Shown: positions 8,476 to 17,190 of the stretch, one piece after another
Position numbering within the stretch: position 1 is the first letter of the stretch
Layout of the letters: each line of letters starts with the position of its first letter
Assembly (NCBI RefSeq): GCF_026242195.1
Contig: NZ_RKLV01000004.1
Span: forward strand, 124,001-188,000
From: Halorutilus salinus
Lineage (GTDB): Archaea; Halobacteriota; Halobacteria; Halobacteriales; Halorutilaceae
DNA length: 64,000 bases
Reading direction: 5' to 3'
The notes under the pieces: generated by a model
The model's input: the letters and a program-made list of their open reading frames with translations, nothing else
Database searches by the model: none
Told to the model about the DNA's origin: nothing
Position numbers and translations under genes: made by a program

Positions 8476-9036
8476 TCACTCGCCGTCGGGACGGTGGCTC
8501 CACGACGGCGCGGAGCCGTACAGACGGTCGTCGGACTCCTCGGTGTACGGCATACCGTCGGGTTCCTCTACGAGTTCGACGTATCCGCCCCACGGCGTCC
8601 GGAAGAAGACGTACCGCATACCCGCGGTCGGTCCTGAGCCGTTCGTACGGGGTTGGTCGAGAACCGTCGCGTCGTCGCGTGCCTCGACCGCCGCCGTGGC
8701 TTCGTCTACGTCATCGACCTGTATACCGATATGCGTCGCGCCGGTGTCCGAAAGACGCGGTGTTTCGCCGTCGGCGTCGGGGGCGTCCCACTCGAAAAGT
8801 TCGAGGTTGGCGGTCGGACCTAAACGGAGCATGGCGAGCGAGGCGGTCGCGTCGGGATGAACACCGAGTCTGCGTTCCATCGCGTCGCCGTCGTCGCCGA
8901 AAGGTCCTTTGCGGTACAGTTCGCGTGCTCCGAGACAGTCGGTGAAGAAGCCCACGGCTTCGTCGAGGTCGGGTACGGTAACGCCGATATGGTGGACGTT
9001 CGTCGCCGTCGGGAGAGGTGTCGGGTCGTCCGTCAT
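8476..9036 (-). CDS. VOC-family (glyoxalase/methylmalonyl-CoA epimerase-like) protein
   Basis: The 186-residue protein has two betaalphabetabetabeta units. The first begins VHHIGVTVPDLDEAVGFFTD and the second begins THIGIQVDDVDEATAAVE. It ends with the typical FFRTPWGGYVELVE. Candidate metal ligands are the His in HHIGV, a later His in ATHIGIQ and the Glu in YVELVE. The fold is clear; substrate (epimerase, dioxygenase, glyoxalase) is not decided by the sequence. Single gene. Confidence 0.85.
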   Translation of the reverse strand: MTDDPTPLPTATNVHHIGVTVPDLDEAVGFFTDCLGARELYRKGPFGDDGDAMERRLGVHPDATASLAMLRLGPTANLELFEWDAPDADGETPRLSDTGATHIGIQVDDVDEATAAVEARDDATVLDQPRTNGSGPTAGMRYVFFRTPWGGYVELVEEPDGMPYTEESDDRLYGSAPSWSHRPDGE

Positions 9037-9100
9037 ACCTTCGTCTCTCGCCCTCCCGACAAAACGGTTGCGTATCCTCTCCCTCTACGCGCACCCTCTA

Positions 9101-9152
9101 TTATCAGATACGATAAACTCGGACTGTCTCTTATGAGGTACGCTAAACAAGG
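9101..9152. promoter_or_regulatory. Direct-repeat pair upstream of the PrsW-like gene
   Basis: Two 22-bp copies, at 9101-9122 and 9131-9152, agree at 17 of 22 positions. They share the pattern TTATnAGnTACGnTAAAC and are 30 bp apart, about three helical turns. They end 9 bp before the ATG at 9162, so they overlap the promoter and are likely a regulator binding site. Confidence 0.55.
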
Positions 9153-9161
9153 TCGTAATAC

Positions 9162-10235
9162 ATGAGTAACAGTAAGTCCGGGGCTACCTTGGACACATCT
9201 GCTCCTGACACAGATACGGCTGAGACGGAGGACGCCGAAGGGGCTTTTATATGGAAGCCGACGTCGGTCTTCGACCGTCTCTTAATCGGCGTCTACACGG
9301 CGGTTCGCGGCAACCTCCGTTACGTTGCCGTAGCCGCCGTAGCCGTCGTGGTGGTCAGCAACGTCTCCGTCGCCGTCGCGGGTATGTTCCTCAGCCCGTT
9401 GGTCGGCGTCTTCACGCTCGTCTCGCTCATACCCGCTTTACTCGTCGCCGTCTACGTCTGGGAGTCGAACCCACTCGACAGGACGTTCTCGTTCGGCGTC
9501 GCTTCATCGTACGTCCTCGGCGTCCTCTTCTGTGGTCTGGCGTACGTCCTCAACACGGCGGCGCAGTCGTGGTTCGTCGCACTCCCTGCGGGAACCGCGC
9601 TGTTCTTCTTCCTGTTCGTCGGACCCGTTGAGGAGACGGTGAAGCTAACAGCCGTCTACCTGAGCGGGTACGACTCGCGTCTTTTCCGCGGCGCTATCGA
9701 CGGCGCGGCGTACGGTGCGTTCGCCGCACTCGGCTTCGCCACCGCCGAGAACGCGCTCTACATTGTCGGCGACGGTATCTTCACCACGTCGCCGTTCCTC
9801 GGTACACTCGTCGCACGCGCAGGCGTCGGTCCCGCACATGTCATCTGGTCGGCGATCGCGGGCTACTTCCTCGGTCTTGCGAAGACGACGCCCGACTACA
9901 CCGTACCCGTCGTCCTCAAGGGCGTGATCATCGCCACCGCCCTCCACGCGACGTACAACATGTTCGTGACCTACAGGGGCGCGCTCGCCGAGAGCATCGC
10001 CGTCTCGGTTCCCGTTAGCACAGCCTCGACGGTGGTCTACGCCGTCTTCCTCCTGACGTTCTACATCGGGATCTGGCTCCTACTCGAACGCCTCGTCCGT
10101 CGGTACAGACGCGCCTACGCCGAACACGGGCTTCCCGTACCCGAAGATCCGGAGCCATCGACAGACGACGACAACGACACACCGTCGCCCCTCGCGTCGA
10201 CGGCTATCGGCACCCTCGTCTCCCTCCTGCGCTGA
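9162..10235 (+). CDS. PrsW-family intramembrane metalloprotease
   Basis: The 357-residue polytopic protein carries PrsW/type II CAAX-protease-like motifs: EE at 157-158 with K161 (PVEETVK), E196-N197 (TAENALY), H226 (GPAHVIWS) and H262 with N266 (LHATYNM). About eight hydrophobic helices are present. An acidic, disordered N-terminus (residues 1-28) and a C-terminal acidic tail flank the core. In bacteria PrsW cleaves anti-sigma factors; the archaeal substrate is unknown. A direct-repeat pair lies over its promoter. Confidence 0.88.
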   Translation: MSNSKSGATLDTSAPDTDTAETEDAEGAFIWKPTSVFDRLLIGVYTAVRGNLRYVAVAAVAVVVVSNVSVAVAGMFLSPLVGVFTLVSLIPALLVAVYVWESNPLDRTFSFGVASSYVLGVLFCGLAYVLNTAAQSWFVALPAGTALFFFLFVGPVEETVKLTAVYLSGYDSRLFRGAIDGAAYGAFAALGFATAENALYIVGDGIFTTSPFLGTLVARAGVGPAHVIWSAIAGYFLGLAKTTPDYTVPVVLKGVIIATALHATYNMFVTYRGALAESIAVSVPVSTASTVVYAVFLLTFYIGIWLLLERLVRRYRRAYAEHGLPVPEDPEPSTDDDNDTPSPLASTAIGTLVSLLR

Positions 10236-10279
10236 CGCGGAGACGCAGAGCGTATATACCGCCGTAATCATTCTCTCCC

Positions 10280-11140
10280 ATGGAACGCAGAAGGTTCGTG
10301 AGGCTCGCCGCCGTCTCCACCGCCGTCGGTGCGACGGGCGTAGCCGGATGCCTCGGTGACGGAGGTGAGGAGGAGGACACCAACGATCAGCCCCAAGCCG
10401 CCGAGTTCGGATACACGACGTGGTTACCCGCGGGCGAGTACAGGCTCGTGGGCTACTTCGATCTCGGCGCGACGCGTGAACTTACGGGGCTTTCACGCGA
10501 CGGGCAGGAGAGAAGCCTCTTCGGAGAGACGACGGTGCCGTACGCTGACATCGACGCGATGATGTCGGCGACCGGCGGGAGCGAGTTTGAGGCTTACACG
10601 GGTGCCTTCGACGTCTCCCCCGGCGACGTATTCCCTGACTCCGAGGTATCGGAGTACGCCGGCTTCACCGTAGCGGGAGGGAACGTCGACGGCGAGGGCG
10701 TCGAACTCGCGGCGTCGGAAGATTTCGTCATCGTCGGAAACGACGGAACCGGGCGCGAAGGAACGAGCGCCACGGAGGTCATAAACGCCGCGACGGGCGA
10801 CGCGCCGAGACAGGCGGACGAGGGCGATATCATCCCCGGTCTGTCGGAGTACGCTCAGGGCGAACCGCTCGCCGTCCAGTTCGACTACGGCGTCGGTAAC
10901 ACGGTCTACCAGTTCTCCGAGGAGCGCGACGGACGCGTGGCGTTCGTCGAGGTCGCTATACTACCCGACGAACAGGCTGTGGAACAGACGATCGAGGAAG
11001 ACTATAGCTACTCGGACGGAAGGCTTGAGGATCTGAACATGTCCGTTAGGGGCGAAGGAAGACGTCTTATCATAGAGAACCTCCAGTCGCCGGGGTCGGT
11101 CGAGGGCGCAGCGCTCGGAGACAACGGTCTTCTGCCTTAG
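10280..11140 (+). CDS. Predicted Tat-exported lipoprotein
   Basis: The N-terminus MERRRFVRLAAVSTAVGATG is a twin-arginine-type signal followed by a lipobox VAGC with C24 as the lipidated residue. The mature part is acidic, 260 residues, with repeated beta-like stretches and no recognised family. The start is preceded by a TATA-like element (gcgtatatacc). Likely anchored on the outer face of the membrane; function unknown. Confidence 0.75.
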   Translation: MERRRFVRLAAVSTAVGATGVAGCLGDGGEEEDTNDQPQAAEFGYTTWLPAGEYRLVGYFDLGATRELTGLSRDGQERSLFGETTVPYADIDAMMSATGGSEFEAYTGAFDVSPGDVFPDSEVSEYAGFTVAGGNVDGEGVELAASEDFVIVGNDGTGREGTSATEVINAATGDAPRQADEGDIIPGLSEYAQGEPLAVQFDYGVGNTVYQFSEERDGRVAFVEVAILPDEQAVEQTIEEDYSYSDGRLEDLNMSVRGEGRRLIIENLQSPGSVEGAALGDNGLLP

Positions 11141-11160
11141 CCCTCCACCTTCTCGCCGCT

Positions 11161-11799
11161 CTAAGCCAACTGTCTTAGCTTATCGGCGAACCTACCGGAG
11201 TCATCCACGTTTCTAATATCTATAGCGAGGGAGCCACCACCGGCTCCGCTCGCAACGTGGACGTTACCTATTCCAAGCTGTGTCTGCATCGGCGAACGTT
11301 TCTCCCTTACGCCGCGTATTTTCTCCAGTCTGATTTCCTTCCGGTCCAACGAAATGAAATTGTAGACGCCTATGATTCTCCTGTCGGTTATGAAGTACGC
11401 TGTAACAGTGTTCTTCCAGAACTCAACGAGACCGCTCGACAGGAGGTAGAGACCGATGAGAAACGTTACTAACGGGATGATATACGCGACCATGGTGAAG
11501 AACATCAGGGAGACGGTTAGCAACAGAAACGGGATGCTTAGAATCATCTTTGCGAAAGCCACCTTCTGACTGGGATTCCGCCTTTCGCGCAACTCCTCTC
11601 CACTTCGGAGGTTTGGAACCGACGGGTTAGCCATGAAATGCACATACCAGCCGACGAGCAAGATGAACGCTCCGTACCCGAATATCGGGAGTCCGATTTC
11701 GTTCGGGAACGGGTCGTTCAGGCTGTACACGAAGATACCCGGAAGGGCGAAGGTGAGACCGACAACCGAACTCACTACGCCGGAGCTTTTCACATCCAT
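11161..11799 (-). CDS. Membrane protein with bacterial PH (bPH2) domain
   Basis: The 212-residue protein has two hydrophobic segments near the N-terminus and two more at about residues 85-125. A bPH2-like domain then follows, with AYFITDRRIIGVYNFISLDRK and a GxGNVHVASGAGGG turn. The gene starts 1 nt after the stop of the CARDB gene, so the two form an operon. Codon use and GC content are lower than in neighbouring genes, suggesting a joint origin by transfer. Function unknown. Confidence 0.75.
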   Translation of the reverse strand: MDVKSSGVVSSVVGLTFALPGIFVYSLNDPFPNEIGLPIFGYGAFILLVGWYVHFMANPSVPNLRSGEELRERRNPSQKVAFAKMILSIPFLLLTVSLMFFTMVAYIIPLVTFLIGLYLLSSGLVEFWKNTVTAYFITDRRIIGVYNFISLDRKEIRLEKIRGVREKRSPMQTQLGIGNVHVASGAGGGSLAIDIRNVDDSGRFADKLRQLA

Positions 11800-11800
11800 G

Positions 11801-13459
11801 TTACACCCTCATCATAGTTAGCTGTAGGAGTATCCCGAGTACGCTGATGACTATTCCCATAACGGTTAGCGTCGTCGGATTGTTTAGGTTGTCAATCGGC
11901 ACGCTTGCTCCGCCGGGGAGGAGCTTTCTGTCATCCCAGTTCGGCGTGGTGATTAATCCACTCTCACGTTCAGAACTATCGCCGTCGGAATCAGGCGACA
12001 GGTCAGCCGTTGCGCTTCCTCCGCCACCTTGCGGAGTCCCTTGTGTCTGTTCTGTTTCATCCTCTGTTCCTTCGTCATCATCCGGGTCATCGGCGGCTTC
12101 AAGGTCCTCCTCAAGCTCCTCGTTCGACTGTACTGTTATCGACTGTCTCGAAGTAGAGTCACCGGTGTGGATAGACTGCTCGTAGTCTCCATCTTCCAAC
12201 GAACTGGGTATGGTGTAGGAGAAGTCTACTGTGCCGGTTTCACCTCCGTTGAGAGTAACGCGCTCTCTGTCCCTCGTCTGCCCGTCAAACCTGTATTCGA
12301 TGTACCTGCTCGCCGACTCGTCTCCTATGTTCTCCACCTCCGCTTCGGCGTTTACTATCCCTCCCGGTTCCGCCTCACCCGGTAGACTGAAACTACTGAC
12401 CTCCAGTTCCGCGGGTTCCTGAGGCGTAGTAACGCGAATAGTAGATGTACTGCTGTCGTCGTCGGTGTAGATTCCGTGCGTGTAGGTACCGTCGTTAGTG
12501 GATGAGGGTATCCTATACGAGAAGCTTACTTCTTCTGACTGCCCACCATCCAAGGTTATCCTGTCCGTGCTTACTTCCCTACCGTCAAACCGGTACGAAA
12601 CCCCCTGCTGTGTGTTTTCGTCACCCACGTTTCTAACCGTACCGTCTATACTGATTCTTTCGCCGGGTTCCGCCTCATCAGGCAAGTCGGCACTAACAAC
12701 GTTGAACTCCGCAGGTGCGGGGTCCACTATGTTCACAGTAGCTTCGTCAATTCTATCCCCGTCGTCGGACTGAAACGTGTACCGTCCCGGTTCAACATCT
12801 TCCGATATATCCATCTCAACGCTCCATTCTCCGTCCGAACCCCAGTCATCAGTAACAGCCGTCGGTACGGATGCTATCGTCGGTCCTTCTGTCGCCTCAA
12901 CTACAATAGCGGTCTCACTCGGCTGTCTGTTCGTCACACCACGCACCACCATTGTCTCGCCAACCTCTATATCGTTAATTCCCGAAGCTGTATCTGTTTC
13001 TTGTTTTGGCACCACGTCGGTAATACGCGTGGTAGACGACTGTTGGTCGTCCTCGGTATTGTCCACTACCTCGATTGTACCTGTTTGTTGGCTTTCATGT
13101 GGTTCACAAATGTAGTTGTATGTCCCGGTTTGGTCAAATGTGTGCTGAAAAGTTTCCCCAGCCTCCATGATTTCGTACTCACTCCCACTCCTGAACTCAA
13201 TCGGTTCTCCGCTTTGTGGATTGTGAACCACATTATGACCTGCGGACTCAGCCTGCCAAATGACGGTAGTACCTTTACTAATTTGGACATTTTCAGGTTC
13301 AAATGACCATGTACCGTCCGGACCTACTTCAATAACTACCTCATCCTGCCCAGTATAATCAGCCGTATTGTGATTGGTTGCCGATGCTGTTCCTACCGCC
13401 GTGGCAGTAATAGCAAGAAAGATTATGAAAATAGCGAAACTGGTCGTCTTTTTCATCAA
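11801..13459 (-). CDS. Secreted halocyanin-like/CARDB surface protein
   Basis: The 552-residue protein has a Sec-type signal peptide (about residues 1-27), a cupredoxin domain (about 33-130), two CARDB/COG1361-type repeats with RFDG and GGxxGxVxFSYxIPS motifs, an acidic linker, and a C-terminal membrane helix. The copper-site pattern is GHNVVHN and YICEPHE, but the axial Met position after CEPH reads Gln/Thr. It is cotranscribed with the PH-domain gene. The 5' part is unusually AT-rich for this window, which suggests acquisition by transfer. Confidence 0.8.
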   Translation of the reverse strand: MMKKTTSFAIFIIFLAITATAVGTASATNHNTADYTGQDEVVIEVGPDGTWSFEPENVQISKGTTVIWQAESAGHNVVHNPQSGEPIEFRSGSEYEIMEAGETFQHTFDQTGTYNYICEPHESQQTGTIEVVDNTEDDQQSSTTRITDVVPKQETDTASGINDIEVGETMVVRGVTNRQPSETAIVVEATEGPTIASVPTAVTDDWGSDGEWSVEMDISEDVEPGRYTFQSDDGDRIDEATVNIVDPAPAEFNVVSADLPDEAEPGERISIDGTVRNVGDENTQQGVSYRFDGREVSTDRITLDGGQSEEVSFSYRIPSSTNDGTYTHGIYTDDDSSTSTIRVTTPQEPAELEVSSFSLPGEAEPGGIVNAEAEVENIGDESASRYIEYRFDGQTRDRERVTLNGGETGTVDFSYTIPSSLEDGDYEQSIHTGDSTSRQSITVQSNEELEEDLEAADDPDDDEGTEDETEQTQGTPQGGGGSATADLSPDSDGDSSERESGLITTPNWDDRKLLPGGASVPIDNLNNPTTLTVMGIVISVLGILLQLTMMRV

Positions 13460-13504
13460 CTCATGTCTCTCACCGGCTAAAATAAACTTTTCGAGAGCGA
13501 CGGT

Positions 13505-14455
13505 TTAGCCCTCTACCTTCTCGCCGACCTTTTCGAGCGCCTCGACGCCCTGCACCTCCTCGCGCATCAACGGAAGTCTGATCATTTCGAGGTCGCGGAA
13601 CATCTCCTCGGCGTCCTCGATGTTCTTACGCTGTACCTCCCATCTGTCCTGACAGAACTCACAGTCCTCGTTCACGTCCTCCATCACCTTGTTGACGACG
13701 ACCGTACGGACCGGTATACCGAAACGCGAGAGGCGCTCTATGAGACGCTGTGTCTCCAAGACAGCCATGCTCTCCGGTATGGTGACGACACGGAAGTCGG
13801 TATGGTCGGGATCCATGAGCTTCGCGCGGACGCGCTCTATACGTTCCTTGAGCGACTCTAACTTGTCTTGGGCGTCGACGCCCTCGTCGCCGCCGCCAAG
13901 TATACCTTTGAACGAGTCGACGACGCCCTGTATCTGTGACTGTATACGGACGAGCCTTCCGACCATCGAGTCCATGACCTCGGGCAACTGCAGGAGACGG
14001 AGCGTATGCCCCGTCGGCGCGGTGTCGAAGACTATGTACTCCCACTTATCCGAATCCATGTACTCCATGAACTTGTACATCGCCGCCGCCTCGTCGCTTC
14101 CGGGCGCGTCCATCGCGTCGTCGAACAGTCCGCCCATGCCTTCGCCGACCTCCTCGGTGTCCAGTCCCAGACCCGAACCCACGCCGCCAAGTAGTTTCTC
14201 AGGGACGCTCTCGATCGTATCGCGGTACTCCTCCATGGCGTCCTCGGGATCGACCTCGACAGCCCAGAGGCTATCGTATATCTCTTCGGGTTCGGACGAG
14301 ACCGGACTGTCGAACGAGTCGGAGAGCGAATGAGCAGGGTCGGTGGAGACGACGAGCGTGTCGTAGCCCTCGCGCGAAAGCTTGTACGCCGTCGCGGCGG
14401 CGCAGGTCGTCTTGCCCACGCCCCCCTTTCCTCCGTAGAGTATGTACTGTGTCAT
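13505..14455 (-). CDS. ArsA/Get3-family ATPase
   Basis: The 316-residue protein has the deviant Walker A GGKGGVGKTTCAAATA at residues 8-23, the switch region STDPAHSLSDSFD, the Walker B-like IVFDTAPTGHTLRLLQLPE, and a C-terminal CxxC (EFCQDRWEV region has one Cys pair, CEFC). These fit archaeal Get3/TRC40 homologues, which target tail-anchored membrane proteins, rather than arsenite pumps, since no ars genes are nearby. Single-domain length fits Get3. Confidence 0.88.
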   Translation of the reverse strand: MTQYILYGGKGGVGKTTCAAATAYKLSREGYDTLVVSTDPAHSLSDSFDSPVSSEPEEIYDSLWAVEVDPEDAMEEYRDTIESVPEKLLGGVGSGLGLDTEEVGEGMGGLFDDAMDAPGSDEAAAMYKFMEYMDSDKWEYIVFDTAPTGHTLRLLQLPEVMDSMVGRLVRIQSQIQGVVDSFKGILGGGDEGVDAQDKLESLKERIERVRAKLMDPDHTDFRVVTIPESMAVLETQRLIERLSRFGIPVRTVVVNKVMEDVNEDCEFCQDRWEVQRKNIEDAEEMFRDLEMIRLPLMREEVQGVEALEKVGEKVEG

Positions 14456-14488
14456 CTCTTCGTCGTATGAGACCCCTACGTATGAAGA

Positions 14489-15127
14489 TTAGGGCGACAG
14501 CGTCAGCCCACGAAGGTTGCCCCAGTCAGCCGATCTCTCGACGCGGTTTATGAGCGCCTCAGGACCGAGTTCGAGGAGGAGTACGTCGGACATGTCGCAC
14601 GCGCCGCGGAGGTAGTCGTCCGCCTCAAGAGCGACGAGACACATACCGACATCTCCTTGGAACAGCTCGTCGAAACGTTCGCGGTTGTAGAGGAGGTTAC
14701 CGAGCGCGCGCCGAGGGTTGGTCTCGAACGCGATCTCGACCAGCAGTAGTTCGTCGCCGTCGTCGCTCCGGAAGACGAGGTCGACAGACGTATCCGCCGT
14801 CTCTATGTTAATGTCCTCCCAGCCGCGGTCGAAAGCCACGTCGGGGTACCTACGTATCAGTCTCCGTACCTCGTCCTCGTTGAGTATATGCGAGTCTATG
14901 GATGAGAAACGGTCGACTAGACGCGACAGCGTCACAGACTCCATCTCTACGCCTGAGTTACGCATCTCCGCGAGAAGGCTCTCGAAGCCGTTGTGCGTAA
15001 CGCTGGGGTCGTCGGTCTCGACGTACGCCTCCTTGTCGTCCGACCACGCCTCGTACGCTGTGATGGCGTCTTCGAGACGTATCTCCTCGCCGTCGGACAC
15101 GGGCGTGCTCAGATGTTTTCCTTCCAT
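14489..15127 (-). CDS. Uncharacterised protein with nuclease-like core
   Basis: The 212-residue protein starts at 15127 (MEGKHLSTPV). The middle (TSVDLVFRSDDGDELLLVEIAFETN, split by helices around it) resembles the D...ExK core of PD-(D/E)xK proteins such as NucS, but the usual Lys is Ala (EIAFE), so catalytic activity is doubtful. It is divergent from the UDG-like gene with a short shared promoter region. I do not recognise a named family. Confidence 0.6.
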   Translation of the reverse strand: MEGKHLSTPVSDGEEIRLEDAITAYEAWSDDKEAYVETDDPSVTHNGFESLLAEMRNSGVEMESVTLSRLVDRFSSIDSHILNEDEVRRLIRRYPDVAFDRGWEDINIETADTSVDLVFRSDDGDELLLVEIAFETNPRRALGNLLYNRERFDELFQGDVGMCLVALEADDYLRGACDMSDVLLLELGPEALINRVERSADWGNLRGLTLSP

Positions 15128-15190
15128 GGAACCGACGTAGAGGGCTACCGTTAAATCCTTTCCCCCGTGTATAATACGGCTGGACGACGG

Positions 15191-15748
15191 ATGTCTGACA
15201 TGGACATCGACGAGCACAACGACGAGATACGTTCATGTACGCGTTGCCGTCTCCACGAGAACAGGACACAGGCGGTTCCGAACCAAGGGAGCGCCGACGC
15301 CGACACGATGCTCGTCGGAAAGATGGTGGGCTACAAGGACGACAAGGTCGGTCTTCCGTATCAGGGAGAGGCGGGGAACGTCCTCGACGACGCACTCGAA
15401 CGCGCGGACAAGACGCGCCAAGACGTCTTCCTCACCAACCTGACACGGTGTTACCCGCCCGAAAGCCGTAACCCGCGCGCCGACGAACTCGACCGTTGCG
15501 CGCGTTTCTTCGACCGCGAACTCGAAGCCGTCGATCCCGAAACCATCGTTGCGCTCGGAAAGGTCGTCGCCGAACGTCTCCTCGGACGCGACGTCTCCGT
15601 CGAGGAGGAACACGGTACGCGTCACACGTACAACACTCTCACGTTCCGTGCCGAGGTCGTCGTAACCTACAACGTCGGTGCGGCGACGTACGACCCGTCA
15701 CTCCGCGATGTTATCGCCGACGAGGTAGCCGAGGCGGTTGAGCGGTAG
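15191..15748 (+). CDS. Family 4 uracil-DNA glycosylase-like Fe-S protein with altered active site
   Basis: The overall layout matches family 4 UDG: SCTRCRLHENR near the N-terminus and TRCYPPESRNPRADELDRC in the middle provide four Cys for a 4Fe-4S cluster, and ETIVALGKVVAERLLG is well conserved. Motif I, normally GEAPG, reads GKMVG, and the C-terminal HPAA-type motif reads NVGAA, so the key acidic and His residues are lost. Start 15191 (MSDMDIDEHND) is used; 15200 is also possible. A DNA-binding or different enzymatic role is plausible. Confidence 0.8.
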   Translation: MSDMDIDEHNDEIRSCTRCRLHENRTQAVPNQGSADADTMLVGKMVGYKDDKVGLPYQGEAGNVLDDALERADKTRQDVFLTNLTRCYPPESRNPRADELDRCARFFDRELEAVDPETIVALGKVVAERLLGRDVSVEEEHGTRHTYNTLTFRAEVVVTYNVGAATYDPSLRDVIADEVAEAVER

Positions 15749-15754
15749 GAAAAA

Positions 15755-15766
15755 GCTTATATGCGG
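15755..15766 (+). promoter_or_regulatory. TATA promoter of the cold-shock gene
   Basis: A purine-rich BRE-like run (gaaaa) leads into AGCTTATATG. The centre is about 30 nt before the ATG at 15792, the spacing of a leaderless haloarchaeal transcript. Confidence 0.65.
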
Positions 15767-15791
15767 AAAACTCTAAGAACCCGTGTCGACA

Positions 15792-15998
15792 ATGACAGAA
15801 GGTACGGTTAAGTTCTTCCACGACAGGAAGGGCTACGGTTTCATAGAGCGAAACGATACGGACGAAGATGCGGACGACGACGTTTTCTTCCACATGGAGG
15901 ACGTTGGCGGACCCGACCTCGAAGAAGGTGAGGAGGTCACCTTTGAGATAGAGGAAGCGGACGACGGTCCCAGAGCGAAGAACCTCGAACGCGTATAG
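15792..15998 (+). CDS. cspA: Cold-shock domain protein
   Basis: The 68-residue protein is a single cold-shock OB-fold: MTEGTVKFFHDRKGYGFIER carries RNP1 (KGYGFIE) and the segment DVFFHMEDVGG carries RNP2. It binds single-stranded nucleic acid, probably as an RNA chaperone. ATG 15792 is chosen over GTG 15783 because CSPs start two or three residues before GTVKFF. A strong TATA element lies about 30 nt upstream. Confidence 0.95.
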   Translation: MTEGTVKFFHDRKGYGFIERNDTDEDADDDVFFHMEDVGGPDLEEGEEVTFEIEEADDGPRAKNLERV

Positions 15999-16028
15999 GA
16001 CGGAGCCTCCGCCCCCCTGACCGGACGG

Positions 16029-16814
16029 CTACCGTCCGAAGCCGGGGTACGGTGGAGTCTTCCGTTTGTGTTCCGAACGTTGGTATAGATCCACCAGCCT
16101 CCGCGCCGTCTCTTCACCGATCCCCGCGGAGTCTCCTGCTTCTTCGACCGACGCGTCTCCGTCGACGTACGCGCGTAGGAAGTCGTCAACATCGGCGTAC
16201 GGAGCGCCGAGTTCTTCCTCGTCCGTCTGTCCTTCCCAGAGACCTGCGGTCGGTGTCTTCTCTACAACGTCCTCCGAGACGCCGAGTTCGCGCGCAACCT
16301 CGCGCACCTCGGTCTTGTACAGACCGCCTACGGGAAGTATGTCGACGCCGCCGTCACCGTACTTGGTGTAGTAGCCGACGAGCATCTCCGAACGGTTGCC
16401 CGTGCCGAGGACGAGCAACGAATCCTCGTTGGCGACGAGGTAGTTGTAGCACATACGGACGCGCGCCGCGAGGTTTCCGACCGCCTCCGTGTCGTCCACA
16501 CCGTTGGGGTGCCCGTCGAGGAAGGCGTCGACCACGGGCTGTATCTCCACGACGTCGTAGCCTATACCGAAGTCGCGTGCGTGTCTCTCCGCGTCGCTCA
16601 TGTTCTCGTCGTCGCTGACCCCGGTTGGCATAACGAGTCCGTGTACGGCGTCAGCACCGAGAGCTTCGACGGCGAGCGCGGACGCCGTCGCCGAGTCGAT
16701 ACCGCCGCTCAGACCTACGACGACGCCCTCAGCGCCCGCTTCGTCGACCTTTCGGGCGATAAAATCCGTCGTCTCGTGTATATACTCGTCTACGCGTTTC
16801 TTTTCGACCTGCAT
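16029..16814 (-). CDS. nadE: NH3-dependent NAD+ synthetase
   Basis: This enzyme makes NAD+ from deamido-NAD+, ATP and ammonia. The 261 residues contain the PP-loop SGGIDSA (about 36-42), the LVMPTGVSDDENMSDAE segment, GTGNRSEMLVGYYTKYGD for deamido-NAD binding, and LPVGGLYKTEVREVA. No glutaminase domain is present, so it uses free ammonia. Convergent with cspA. Confidence 0.96.
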   Translation of the reverse strand: MQVEKKRVDEYIHETTDFIARKVDEAGAEGVVVGLSGGIDSATASALAVEALGADAVHGLVMPTGVSDDENMSDAERHARDFGIGYDVVEIQPVVDAFLDGHPNGVDDTEAVGNLAARVRMCYNYLVANEDSLLVLGTGNRSEMLVGYYTKYGDGGVDILPVGGLYKTEVREVARELGVSEDVVEKTPTAGLWEGQTDEEELGAPYADVDDFLRAYVDGDASVEEAGDSAGIGEETARRLVDLYQRSEHKRKTPPYPGFGR

Positions 16815-16917
16815 GTAAGAAACAACGGTCGCGCACCGAATAAGGGCTTCGTTTGACCCCGAAGACGTTTCATGCTGTTCGAACGTGTTGTTGCTACGGC
16901 GACGGGCAAACGCGCGT

Positions 16918-17148
16918 TCAGCCGAACCTGTACCGGTAGGGCGAGCCTTCCTCCACCTCTACCGCCGGGTCGTCGGTGTGGTAGCCGAGTACGGTCGCAA
17001 CCTCGTGCGGACTCGATACTGACGCGTCGTTTCCGACGGCTTCGTGTATCTCCTTCGCCGTCATATCCTCGCCGAGAAGCCCTTCGGATTCGACGACATG
17101 CAGTATCTCCTCAAACTGCGTGTCACGTCTGGTTCTCGGGTTCTCCAT
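16918..17148 (-). CDS. Small winged-helix-like protein
   Basis: The 76-residue protein has helices typical of a compact winged helix: FEEILHVVESEGLLGEDM, TAKEIHEAVG, then SSPHEVATVLGYH and a terminal beta wing ending SPYRYRFG. Its own TATA-like element (agatataag on its strand) lies about 30 nt upstream. It may be a small DNA-binding regulator; no family name is certain. The 16815-16917 gap shows nothing else. Confidence 0.65.
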   Translation of the reverse strand: MENPRTRRDTQFEEILHVVESEGLLGEDMTAKEIHEAVGNDASVSSPHEVATVLGYHTDDPAVEVEEGSPYRYRFG

Positions 17149-17190
17149 TACGGTTCATTTTACTCGTGTTTGTACTTATATCTATGTCAG

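Noticed and set aside
13505-14455. ArsA-like ATPase as an arsenic-resistance gene
   Set aside because: It is single-domain with a CxxC like Get3 and no arsenic genes are nearby.
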